In this document: positions 8,298 through 15,059 of the stretch, piece by piece
Layout of the letters: each line of letters opens with the position of its first letter
How positions within the stretch are numbered: the stretch's first letter is position 1
Source: Blastococcus sp. CT_GayMR20
GTDB taxonomy: Bacteria; Actinomycetota; Actinomycetes; Mycobacteriales; Geodermatophilaceae
Assembly (NCBI RefSeq): GCF_004570345.1
Contig: NZ_SPQM01000020.1
Coordinates: forward strand, 1 to 47,341
Length of the DNA stretch: 47,341 bases
Reading direction: 5' to 3'
Position numbers and translations under genes: made by a program
Notes under the pieces: model-generated
Told to the model about the DNA's origin: nothing
What the model saw: only the letters and a program-made list of their open reading frames with translations
Database searches by the model: none

Positions 8298-8533
8298 TGC
8301 CTGGGTCCTGTTCTCTCAGGTGGCGCAGGGTCGCGCGGATGGGGTCATCCGGCTCCAGCGACGGCTGTGCCACTTCTCGTTGACATCCCCTTTTCGGCCG
8401 CGCTCCTACAGCCTTAACTCCTGTCCCAAAGGAAACTGGAGTCGCCATGACGACTCCGGAAAGGCGGCTACCGCCGCCTTCCGGAACGGGGAGGAAAGTG
8501 CTCGTCAGCCTGCATTCGCAGGCGGGCGGAGAA
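8298..8533. promoter_or_regulatory. Upstream region of the exported protein gene
   Basis: This stretch holds no gene. Next to the phosphatase stop it contains two adjoining hairpins (listed separately). Closer to the exported protein it carries a weak AGGA about nine bases before the ATG. I could not assign a -35/-10 pair with confidence. Confidence 0.4.
8438..8484 (-). terminator. Two adjoining hairpins after the phosphatase gene
   Basis: Hairpin one is GGAGTCG (8438-8444) paired with CGACTCC (8451-8457). Hairpin two is CCGGAAAGGCGG (8456-8467) paired with CCGCCTTCCGG (8474-8484) with one bulged A. They share two bases, so they are mutually exclusive at the tip. They lie about 50 bases after the phosphatase stop codon and are probably its terminator; the first could also act on the exported protein's leader. 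Confidence 0.6.
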
Positions 8534-10342
8534 TCAGCTCCCGCTGCGGTACAGGAGGAACGCGACGTCGTCGTCGGGGGCGTCGGCGAGCAGTTTCTCG
8601 GTGAGCAGGTCCGCGAGGTCCGCCGGCGACAGGTGCCGGCCGGAGGTGAGGACGTCGACCGCCCGGGCCATCCCGTCGTCGATCACGCGGTCGCGGCGCT
8701 CGACCAGACCGTCGGTGTAGAGCAGCAGCGTCGAGCCCGGCGGCAGGACGACATCGGACTCCGGGCGCTGCAGGTCGTCCGCCACGGCCAGCGGCAGCGA
8801 GGCGGCGTCCTCCAGGAATCGCGAGTGCCCGTCGGCGTCGACGAGGATCGCCGGCGGATGTCCCGCGCTGCTGTACCGGAGCGTCTGGGTGTGGACGTCG
8901 ATGACGGCGCAGAACACCGTGCTCACGGCGGCCCCGGGCACGAGGTCCGCGAACCGGTCCAGCGCGGACAGCACGTGCCCGGGGGAGCTGGTCTCGAGCA
9001 GCAGGGCGCGTCCGGCGCTCCGGAGCTGGCCCATGACGGCTGCGGCGGCGAGGCCACGGCCGACCACGTCGCCGACGACGACGCCGTAGAGACCGTCGGG
9101 CAGGTCGACCACGTCGTACCAGTCGCCACCGACCTCGAGGGTGCCGGTGGCCGGCTCGTAGTGGACGGCGAAGCCCTCCGGCAGGAGGGTCGGGCCGAGG
9201 ACGGCGCGCTGCAAGGTGACGGCCACGTCGGTGAAGAACTGCGCCTCCGCGCGGTCCAGGGCGGCCTGGTCCTCGGCGCGCCGGCGCTCCAGCTCGACCG
9301 CGCGGGCATCGGCGAGGGCGGCCGACATCTGTCCCGCCGCCAGGGCCAGGAAGCTGCGGTACTCCTCGTCCATGCGCAGGTGGGGGCTCACGCCCAGGAC
9401 CAGCGCTCCGGCCGGGCGCGACGAACCGGCGAACGTCAGCGGCAGGACGACCGCGGTGTCGACTTCCGCCTCCCTCACGGGGCTCGCGCCGCCGGAGGAC
9501 AGGCCCGGCAGCCGCTCGGCCAGGCGGTCGACCGTCTGCGCCACACCGGTGTCGACCACCGTGCGCGCGAGCTCCGGGATGTCGCTCCCGGCCAGCCGCT
9601 GCTCGGTGCCCGTGCCGTGGCCGGCGACCAGCCGGAGGTCGCCGTGGTCGTCGGCGAGGTAGACGAGGCCGAACGGACAGTCGGCCCGGGCGCGGCCGAG
9701 CACCTCGAGTGCGGCCTCCACCGCCTCGACCGCGTTGCCGTGCACGGAGCGCGGGAGGCTGCCGAGCTGCTGCAGCACGAGCAGCCGCCGTGCGGCGAGG
9801 ACGCGGGGGGTGGTCTCCACGACGGTGTTGAGCAGACCGGCCACGCGCCCGCCCGGCTCCACGACGGGACTGTAGGAGAAGGTGAAGTAGCACTCCTCCT
9901 CGAAACCGTGCCGGGTCATCGTGAGCGGCAGGTCCTCGAAGAAGGTCGCCTCGCCGGCGAAGACGTCGTCGATCATCGGCTTGATGTCGGCCCAGACGTC
10001 GACCCAGACGTCGGGTACCCGCTTGCCGAGGGCGTCGGGGTGCCGCATGCCCAGCATGGGGGCATAGGCGTCGTTGTAGACCATGACGAGCTCCGGGCCC
10101 CACATGAGGAGCTTGGCGAAGCGCGTGTTGAGCGAGTTGCTGACCGTCGTCCGCAGGACGGGTGACCACTGCTCCTCGGGACCGAGAGCGGTCGCCGCCC
10201 AGTCGTGCTCGAGGACCCTGCGCTGCATGTCGGTGCGGCAGGCGCCCGGGATGAGCTCGCCCAGCAGCCCGTCCAGTTCATACCCCCAGGAAGCACGCGC
10301 GGGACGCCGTGGCGGCGCCCCCGTCCACCGGAATCCTGCCAC
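8534..10342 (-). CDS. PAS-GAF-PP2C (SpoIIE/RsbU-type) serine phosphatase
   Basis: A 602-residue cytoplasmic signalling protein. Residues ~40-175 form a PAS-like sensor (HDWAATALGPEEQW, LLMWGPELVMVYNDAY), ~185-330 a GAF-like domain, ~335-370 a helical linker, and ~375-600 a SpoIIE/PP2C phosphatase. The catalytic metal-binding motifs are present: VGGDWYDVVDLPDG, VVGDVVGRGLAAAAVMG, SSAGHPPA, LLLYTDGLVERRD and PDDDVAFLLY. Such enzymes dephosphorylate anti-anti-sigma factors in general stress or developmental switches. No antagonist or anti-sigma gene is in the window, so the partner is unknown. The start is uncertain: GTG 10342 is the longest, but ATG 10228 (MQRRVLEHDW) lies closer to where homologous PAS domains usually begin. 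No transmembrane segment is seen. Confidence 0.87.
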   Translation of the reverse strand: MAGFRWTGAPPRRPARASWGYELDGLLGELIPGACRTDMQRRVLEHDWAATALGPEEQWSPVLRTTVSNSLNTRFAKLLMWGPELVMVYNDAYAPMLGMRHPDALGKRVPDVWVDVWADIKPMIDDVFAGEATFFEDLPLTMTRHGFEEECYFTFSYSPVVEPGGRVAGLLNTVVETTPRVLAARRLLVLQQLGSLPRSVHGNAVEAVEAALEVLGRARADCPFGLVYLADDHGDLRLVAGHGTGTEQRLAGSDIPELARTVVDTGVAQTVDRLAERLPGLSSGGASPVREAEVDTAVVLPLTFAGSSRPAGALVLGVSPHLRMDEEYRSFLALAAGQMSAALADARAVELERRRAEDQAALDRAEAQFFTDVAVTLQRAVLGPTLLPEGFAVHYEPATGTLEVGGDWYDVVDLPDGLYGVVVGDVVGRGLAAAAVMGQLRSAGRALLLETSSPGHVLSALDRFADLVPGAAVSTVFCAVIDVHTQTLRYSSAGHPPAILVDADGHSRFLEDAASLPLAVADDLQRPESDVVLPPGSTLLLYTDGLVERRDRVIDDGMARAVDVLTSGRHLSPADLADLLTEKLLADAPDDDVAFLLYRSGS

Positions 10343-10390
10343 TTCTGCGTCGCGCCAGCCCCTCGGGCGCTACCGATCGTGACGGAACGG

Positions 10391-10906
10391 TCATACCCCG
10401 CTGTCGACACCGAGGTACGCCGGAGGAACGGTCTCGGTCAGCCAGACCCCGTTCGCCGACCGCGTGAACGTGTGCCCGGCCGCGGCCATCCCTGCCGCGT
10501 CCACCCGGAGGACGACGGCGCGACCGCGCCGCCCACCCACCGATCGGGCGGTGGCGGCATCCGGGCTCAGGTGGACCGCGTGCCGCCGTCCGGGGACGAG
10601 CCCCTGGGCCAGGATCGCGGGGAGGAACCGATCGACCGTGCCGTGGAAGAGGACGTCCGGCGGCCGCTCGGGCCGGTAGCCGAGCTCGACCGGACGGCTG
10701 TGGCCCTGGCTCGCGCGGATCCGGGTGCCGGTGTCGTCGAAGGCGAAGCGCTGCTTGTCGTTGGTGGCGACGACGTGCTCGAGCTCCCCCCTGGTGAGCT
10801 GCAGCGCCGTGAGCAGGGCGTCGACGTCCACCCAGCCGGCGTCGTCCAGGACCAGCCCGACGCTGCCGGGCTGGTGCCGCAGGACGTATGACAGCCGCTT
10901 GCTCAT
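10391..10906 (-). CDS. kptA: RNA 2'-phosphotransferase (Tpt1/KptA family)
   Basis: A 171-residue KptA/Tpt1 enzyme, which transfers an internal RNA 2'-phosphate to NAD+, producing ADP-ribose 1'',2''-cyclic phosphate. The family hallmarks are visible: SKRLSYVLRHQP (Arg10-His11), WVDVDALL, KQRFAFDD, IRASQGHS, LFHGT, HLSPD and RAVVLRVDA. In bacteria without tRNA splicing its physiological role is unclear; RNA repair or end processing is proposed for the family. ATG 10906 begins right at the conserved MSKRLSYVLRH; a GTG five codons upstream is also possible. It lies directly after the rpsD fragment on the same strand and 48 bases before the phosphatase. Confidence 0.92.
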   Translation of the reverse strand: MSKRLSYVLRHQPGSVGLVLDDAGWVDVDALLTALQLTRGELEHVVATNDKQRFAFDDTGTRIRASQGHSRPVELGYRPERPPDVLFHGTVDRFLPAILAQGLVPGRRHAVHLSPDAATARSVGGRRGRAVVLRVDAAGMAAAGHTFTRSANGVWLTETVPPAYLGVDSGV

Positions 10907-10935
10907 CCGGACGACGTCCACGTCGCCAGTGTCGG

Positions 10936-11241
10936 TCAGCGCGAGTAGTACTCCACGACAAGCTGCTCCTCGCAGACGACCGGGACCTCGTCGCGGGACG
11001 GCGTCCGCTCGTACCGTGCGACCAAATCGGTCAGCCGGACCGCGAGGTAGGCCGGGGCGTCGGCGTGCGCACCGGAGGCGGCGACCACGAACGGCTCCTT
11101 GGCCCGCGACTTCTCGGCGACCTGGACGAAGTCGCCCGGCCTGAGGCGGTACGACGGACGGTCGACCCTCGTGCCGTTGACGCCGTCGACCGCCTGCTGA
11201 GCTGCGGTCGAGACTGAAGCGTCCAGCAACAGAGCGAGCAT
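10936..11241 (-). pseudogene. rpsD: 3' remnant of a ribosomal protein S4 gene
   Basis: The 101-residue frame matches the C-terminal part of ribosomal protein S4: AAQQAVDGVNGTRVDRPSYR followed by LRPGDFVQV, and the ending PVVCEEQLVVEYYSR corresponds to the S4 terminus (VQEQLIVEYYSK type). A complete S4 is about 200 residues. The rRNA-binding N-terminal half is absent, and the first ~15 residues (MLALLLDAS...) do not look like S4. The divergent gene starts 46 bases upstream, where the missing half should be. This is therefore most likely a truncated paralogue, possibly cut by the insertion of the neighbouring gene. It could still be expressed as a lone S4-like RNA-binding peptide. Confidence 0.8.
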
Positions 11242-11275
11242 GAACGCGAAAGCTCCACCCGGGGGACGCTCCCTC

Positions 11276-11287
11276 TAACGTCGCCCC
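11276..11287 (+). promoter_or_regulatory. Leaderless -10 element of the unknown membrane-anchored protein
   Basis: TAACGT (11276-11281) is followed by six bases and the ATG at 11288, the leaderless pattern also found at alkB, recQ, arcC and fdrA. This supports the chosen start and suggests that the gene is expressed. Confidence 0.5.
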
Positions 11288-11875
11288 ATGAACCCTCCGC
11301 CGGCGACGGCCACCACAGGGTTGCTCGCTCTCGGCGCCGGGCTTCTCGGGGTGATTCTCGGTGCGGCGTTCCAGCATCAGAGGGACCGAGCCGCCCACCA
11401 GCGCCTGCTTCGAACTCGTTGGGACGAGACGCTTCTCCTCAGTCTCGTCGAGTACCTCGGTGCAGTGGACAAGGCCGTGCGCGGGCTTCGGCGTGCCTGG
11501 GAACTGCGTGCTCAGGGCAGTCCGGATGCGGAACACATCAAGGAGAAGGCACTGGAGTGTCTCGAGGTCGCCCATGAGAAGTCACACGCTGTCACGCTGC
11601 TCACCGGTGACGCCGACGATGCCGTGCGAGCTGCTGCCCGCGAGATGCGCCGGCTCCTGCTACCCGTCGGGCGTGCGTTACGAGACTCACGCGAGCTTGA
11701 CGAGTCGACGCTAGGGACGCTGGTCGGTCAATGTCACGACGCCCGGTACATGTTGATCGACGCCGCTCAGCGGCGGCTCGGTGTGCAGGCTCAGAACTCT
11801 GGGCGCTGGTCGTCGGCCACCTCGGCTCCACCTACCCGTGAACCGTCTCCCCTGTCGTCGAACGAGGCTCGCTGA
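11288..11875 (+). CDS. Unknown protein with N-terminal membrane anchor
   Basis: A 195-residue protein I do not recognise. Residues ~9-28 (TGLLALGAGLLGVILGAAF) form one membrane helix without a clear cleavage site. The remainder is predicted mostly helical and charged (QHQRDRAAHQRLLRTRWDET; ELRAQGSPDAEHIKEKALEC), with a Ser/Pro-rich tail. Third codon positions are less uniformly G/C than in neighbouring genes (cttctcctcagtctcgtcg, for example), which hints at transfer. It is transcribed away from the truncated rpsD and convergently with the DUF1116 gene. No function can be assigned. Confidence 0.7.
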   Translation: MNPPPATATTGLLALGAGLLGVILGAAFQHQRDRAAHQRLLRTRWDETLLLSLVEYLGAVDKAVRGLRRAWELRAQGSPDAEHIKEKALECLEVAHEKSHAVTLLTGDADDAVRAAAREMRRLLLPVGRALRDSRELDESTLGTLVGQCHDARYMLIDAAQRRLGVQAQNSGRWSSATSAPPTREPSPLSSNEAR

Positions 11876-11906
11876 TCTCCCGTCGGGCACAGGGCTCAGG
11901 AACGTC

Positions 11907-11941
11907 GTCGATCATCCTGCGATCACGAGCGCATGATCGAC
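11907..11941. terminator. Convergent-gene hairpin
   Basis: GTCGATCAT (11907-11915) pairs perfectly with ATGATCGAC (11933-11941) around a 17-base loop. It sits between the stop codons of the unknown membrane-anchored gene (plus) and the DUF1116 gene (minus) and could serve both directions. There is no T-tract. Confidence 0.5.
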
Positions 11942-11951
11942 TTCGGCAGGC

Positions 11952-13370
11952 TCAGGGGGTGCGGGACTCCTCGGCGAGCGCGGCCAGCGCCTTCTCGAAG
12001 CACTCCTGCGGCGGCTGGACCAGCCCGGCGCCGACCTGACCGGTGCCGGCCACCCGGCCGGCCATGCCGGTGTTGATCTGCGGCAACCAGCCGGTGCGCG
12101 CGACCTTGAGGACGTCGATGCCCGTCGGCGAGCCGCGGAAGCCCATGATCGGGATCGCCATCGCCGGGTTCTCCGCGAGCGTCAGCTGGTACATCCGCTC
12201 GGTCGTGGCCAGCGCGTCCGGCACGGTGCCGCCGACGAAGCGCACGATCGCCGGGGCCGCGGCCATCGAGAAGCCGCCGACGCCGTAGGTCTCCATGATC
12301 GCGGAGTCGCCGATGTCGGGGTTGGCGTCGTCCGGGCCGTAGTCACCGAGGAAGAGGCCGACCGGCGTCTGAGCAGGACCGGTGAACCAGCGGTCGCCGG
12401 TGCCGGCGGTCTGGATGCCGAACTCGGTGCCGTTGCGCGACATGACGGTCACCAGCGACGAGCCCGGGACGTCCCGGGCGGCGTCCATCGCGAGCTTCGC
12501 CGTCGGCATGCCGAGGTTCAGGTAGAAGTGCTCGTTGCCGCCGATGAACCTCAGCACCGCGGCGATGTCGGTCGACGGCGCATCCACCGCGACGATCGCC
12601 GGCGACAGCTCGCGGAGGGTCATCAGCGACCCGGCGCGGTTGCGGTTGTGCCCCTCGTCCCCCATCTGCAGCATCTGGGCGAGGATCGACTTGGCGTCCA
12701 GCGGATCGGTCATCGAGCGCACCGCGTCGCACAGGATCGGCCCGAGGACGTCGCGCATCCACGCCAGCCGGGTGAGCACCTCGTCGTTGTAGGCGCCCAT
12801 CCGGAGCACCTTGCCGAGGCCCTCGTTGAGGTTGCAGAAGGCCATGTTCTTGTTGCTGCCGCCGTTGACCGGGTCCGCCAGGCACCACATCCACATCGAC
12901 GGGCTGGTCACGCCCGCCATCGGGCCGACCGTCCGGTGGTGGTGGCAGGGGTCCAGCGTGACCTCACCGGCGGCCAGGATCCGTTCGGCGTCCTCGACGT
13001 CGGACGCCCAGCCCTCGAACAGGCAGGCGCCGATGAGCGCGCCGCGCATCGGACCCGAGGCGGTCTCCCAGGTCAGCGGCGGACCGGAGTGCAGCAGGGT
13101 GCGGTCGGCGAGGCCGATCACCTCACGGGCGGGGCGGACGTCGACCAGCTGCGAGCCCGCGGCGAGGATCCGCTCCACGGCCACCCGGTTGGCCGGGTTC
13201 CGGCGGGGGTCCAGCGCCAGCGCGGCCAGGTCGCCCGGGTCCCCGAAGCCCGGCGGCCGCCAGTCGACGTCGTGCACGTCGGCACCCTGGGCGCGGAGAG
13301 CGTCGGAGAAGACGTCGACCCCGGCGGCGACGATGGACGGGGGTGCGGAGAGCAGTCCACCCAGAGTCAT
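11952..13370 (-). CDS. DUF1116 protein (YlbE/AllG-like carbamoyltransferase subunit)
   Basis: A 472-residue soluble protein of the DUF1116 family. E. coli YlbE (AllG) belongs to this family and is one of three subunits of oxamate carbamoyltransferase, which makes carbamoyl phosphate from oxalurate and phosphate. Characteristic stretches are DPCHHHRTVGPMAGV around residues 140-155, NGGSNKNMAFCNLNEGLGKV, GDEGHNRNRAGS and FIGGNEHFYLN. Its ATG overlaps the fdrA TGA by four bases (13367-13370), so the two are translationally coupled and probably form one complex. The usual third partner (YlbF, DUF2877) is not in the window. By context its substrate may be ureidomalonate rather than oxalurate. Confidence 0.88.
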   Translation of the reverse strand: MTLGGLLSAPPSIVAAGVDVFSDALRAQGADVHDVDWRPPGFGDPGDLAALALDPRRNPANRVAVERILAAGSQLVDVRPAREVIGLADRTLLHSGPPLTWETASGPMRGALIGACLFEGWASDVEDAERILAAGEVTLDPCHHHRTVGPMAGVTSPSMWMWCLADPVNGGSNKNMAFCNLNEGLGKVLRMGAYNDEVLTRLAWMRDVLGPILCDAVRSMTDPLDAKSILAQMLQMGDEGHNRNRAGSLMTLRELSPAIVAVDAPSTDIAAVLRFIGGNEHFYLNLGMPTAKLAMDAARDVPGSSLVTVMSRNGTEFGIQTAGTGDRWFTGPAQTPVGLFLGDYGPDDANPDIGDSAIMETYGVGGFSMAAAPAIVRFVGGTVPDALATTERMYQLTLAENPAMAIPIMGFRGSPTGIDVLKVARTGWLPQINTGMAGRVAGTGQVGAGLVQPPQECFEKALAALAEESRTP

Positions 13371-14875
13371 GCCGAGGCTCCCAGCAGGTCGAGGGCGTAC
13401 CGGACGGCGTGCGCGTTCGAGGCGAAGACGGCGGCACCCGCGGCGGCGAGCGCGTCGGCCTGGCGGGACCAGCCCTGCGGATCGCCCTCCGTGCCGATCA
13501 GCGCGATCACCACGGGCAGGGTGCCCGCACGCCGGGCCGCGGTCAGCGCCGGCGCGAGGGAGTACGCCGGGTCCGGATCGGCGCCGTAGCCGAGGACGAC
13601 GTCCAGCAGCAGGACCGCGGGCTCGCGCCGCGCGGCCAGGTTGCTGATGGCCTCCAGCCGCAGGGTCGGGTCGATCATCGGGTGCGCCCGGCCCACGGTC
13701 AGGGCGTCGTCCCCGAAGTCGATGACGACGTGACCGGGGGCATTCAGGTCCGTTCCGAGGTCGAGCTCGGGCTTCAGCGGGGTGTTGGACCGGATGTCGC
13801 CGAGCGCCGGCGCAGCCAGGAGCATCGCCTCGTCGGCGAGCGTGCCGCCGGAGTAGAGGCCCTTCAGGACCGCGCCCGGGACGGCCGCCTCGGCCGGCCC
13901 TGGGCGGGACGGCCAGGCGGGAACGTCCAGCCCCAGGTCCGTCAGCAGCCCCTCGACGGCGGCGGTCAGGTCAGGGGTGTCGGGCGAGAGGGCGGCGGAC
14001 CGGACCGGCACCGAGAGCTTCGCGGCGGCGGCCTCCACCGACGCGGCGACGGACGGCGCCGGCGGCTTGGACACCAGCAGCACCCGCTCGGTCGCCGGGT
14101 CGGCGTCCAGCGCGGCGAGCGCATCGAGCGTGGCCAGTCCGCCGACGGCCTCGGAGAGGTCGCGGCCACCCACGCCGAGCACGTGCGAGACGCCGACCCC
14201 GGCCATGTCCAGCAGGCACGAGACCTGCTGGGCGCCCGTGCCCGACGCGGCCACGAGGCCGACCGGTCCTGGACGGACGACGTTGGCGAAGCCGAGGGCA
14301 ACCCCGGAGACGATCGCCGTCCCGCAGTCTGGACCCATGACGAGGACCCCGGCGGCGTGCGCAGCCCGCTTGAGCGCCACCTCGTGCTCGACGGCCACGC
14401 CGTCGGAGAAGACCAGCACGCTGCGGCCGGCCGCGATCGCGTCGGCGGCTTCCGCCACGGCGTACTGACCGGGCACCGAGATGATCGCCAGCGCCGACGC
14501 GTCGGGGGCGAGTTCGGCCAGGCCGGAGCCGATGGTGCGCTGCGGGATGGCGGCCGCGGTGCCGGTCGAGCGCTCGCGGGCGGCCAGCGCGGCGTCCACG
14601 GCGGCGACCGCGGTGGCCAGCGTGGCGTCGTCCTCGGCCCGGACGGCGATGAGCAGCTGCTCCGGCGAGGCGTCCTCGTCCGGCGCGAGGCCCATACCGG
14701 CCGCGAGCTCCAGGTTCAGCGGCGTGGCCATGGCGACCAGCACCGCGGTGACGCCCTCCAGGCCCTGGATCTCGCGGCTCACCTGCATCAGCCGGACGGA
14801 GTCGGCGTAGACCCCCGAGCGGAGGGTCACCGACCGCACCCCGGAGGGAACGGATGGGGGCGGTGTGGCGGTCAT
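13367..14875 (-). CDS. fdrA: FdrA-like protein (AllF-type carbamoyltransferase subunit)
   Basis: A 502-residue protein of the FdrA family, which has a succinyl-CoA synthetase-like fold. E. coli FdrA (AllF) is a subunit of oxamate carbamoyltransferase. Diagnostic stretches are MGPDCGTAIVSGVALGFANV around residues 180-200, GLVAASGTGAQQ, GVSHVLGVGGRDLSEAVGG and, in the C-terminal lobe, KGLYSGGTLADEAMLL and GRAHPMIDPTLR. The start is ATG 14875, with TACGGT seven bases upstream, implying a leaderless transcript. It is the first gene of the fdrA-DUF1116 operon, divergent from the permease and molybdenum hydroxylase operon. It likely works with DUF1116 in phosphorolysis of a ureido acid, feeding carbamate kinase. 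Confidence 0.9.
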   Translation of the reverse strand: MTATPPPSVPSGVRSVTLRSGVYADSVRLMQVSREIQGLEGVTAVLVAMATPLNLELAAGMGLAPDEDASPEQLLIAVRAEDDATLATAVAAVDAALAARERSTGTAAAIPQRTIGSGLAELAPDASALAIISVPGQYAVAEAADAIAAGRSVLVFSDGVAVEHEVALKRAAHAAGVLVMGPDCGTAIVSGVALGFANVVRPGPVGLVAASGTGAQQVSCLLDMAGVGVSHVLGVGGRDLSEAVGGLATLDALAALDADPATERVLLVSKPPAPSVAASVEAAAAKLSVPVRSAALSPDTPDLTAAVEGLLTDLGLDVPAWPSRPGPAEAAVPGAVLKGLYSGGTLADEAMLLAAPALGDIRSNTPLKPELDLGTDLNAPGHVVIDFGDDALTVGRAHPMIDPTLRLEAISNLAARREPAVLLLDVVLGYGADPDPAYSLAPALTAARRAGTLPVVIALIGTEGDPQGWSRQADALAAAGAAVFASNAHAVRYALDLLGASA

Positions 14876-14913
14876 CCAGAGGACCGTACCGACAGCTGTC
14901 TCAGTGGTGAAGT
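14876..14913 (-). promoter_or_regulatory. fdrA promoter with shared 17-base motif (copy A)
   Basis: Reading along the gene, ACTTCACCACTGAGACA (14913-14897) contains TTCACC as -35. A 17-base spacer leads to TACGGT (14888-14883), then seven bases and the ATG. The 17-mer occupies -38 to -22, exactly as in the carbamate kinase promoter. Confidence 0.7.
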
Positions 14914-14935
14914 ATCGGTGTTCACCTGCAATAAC

Positions 14936-14952
14936 GATTTAGCACTGAGGCA
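14936..14952 (+). promoter_or_regulatory. Inverted third copy of the operator motif (copy B)
   Basis: GATTTAGCACTGAGGCA matches the fdrA copy at 12 of 17 positions and includes the core CRCTRAGRCA. It is inverted relative to copy A, so CTCAGTG (14900-14906) and CACTGAG (14943-14949) form a perfect 7-base inverted repeat across the divergent region. This fits one regulator acting on both operons. Confidence 0.6.
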
Positions 14953-15052
14953 CTTCCGCGCGAGACGACTGCGTGACACATTGGCGCCTCCCCGGTGAGG
15001 GAAACAGCCGTTGACCAGCACCGGTCCGGGTCGGAAGTGCACGTCGAGGAGG
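14950..15052 (+). promoter_or_regulatory. Possible structured leader and ribosome binding site of the permease gene
   Basis: GCACTTCCG (14950-14958) pairs perfectly with CGGAAGTGC (15032-15040). Inside lies a second stem CCGGTG (14992-14997) with CACCGG (15019-15024). The strong Shine-Dalgarno GAGGAGG (15046-15052) begins six bases after the outer stem and is seven bases from the ATG. The outer 5' arm overlaps operator copy B by three bases, so it is transcribed only if initiation is upstream of 14950. I matched it to no known riboswitch. Confidence 0.35.
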
Positions 15053-15059
15053 CACTCGC

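Noticed and set aside
14950..15052. Known riboswitch (guanidine-I, TPP, cobalamin, Moco) before the permease
   Set aside because: None of the conserved sequence blocks of these classes could be found; only two nested helices support structure.
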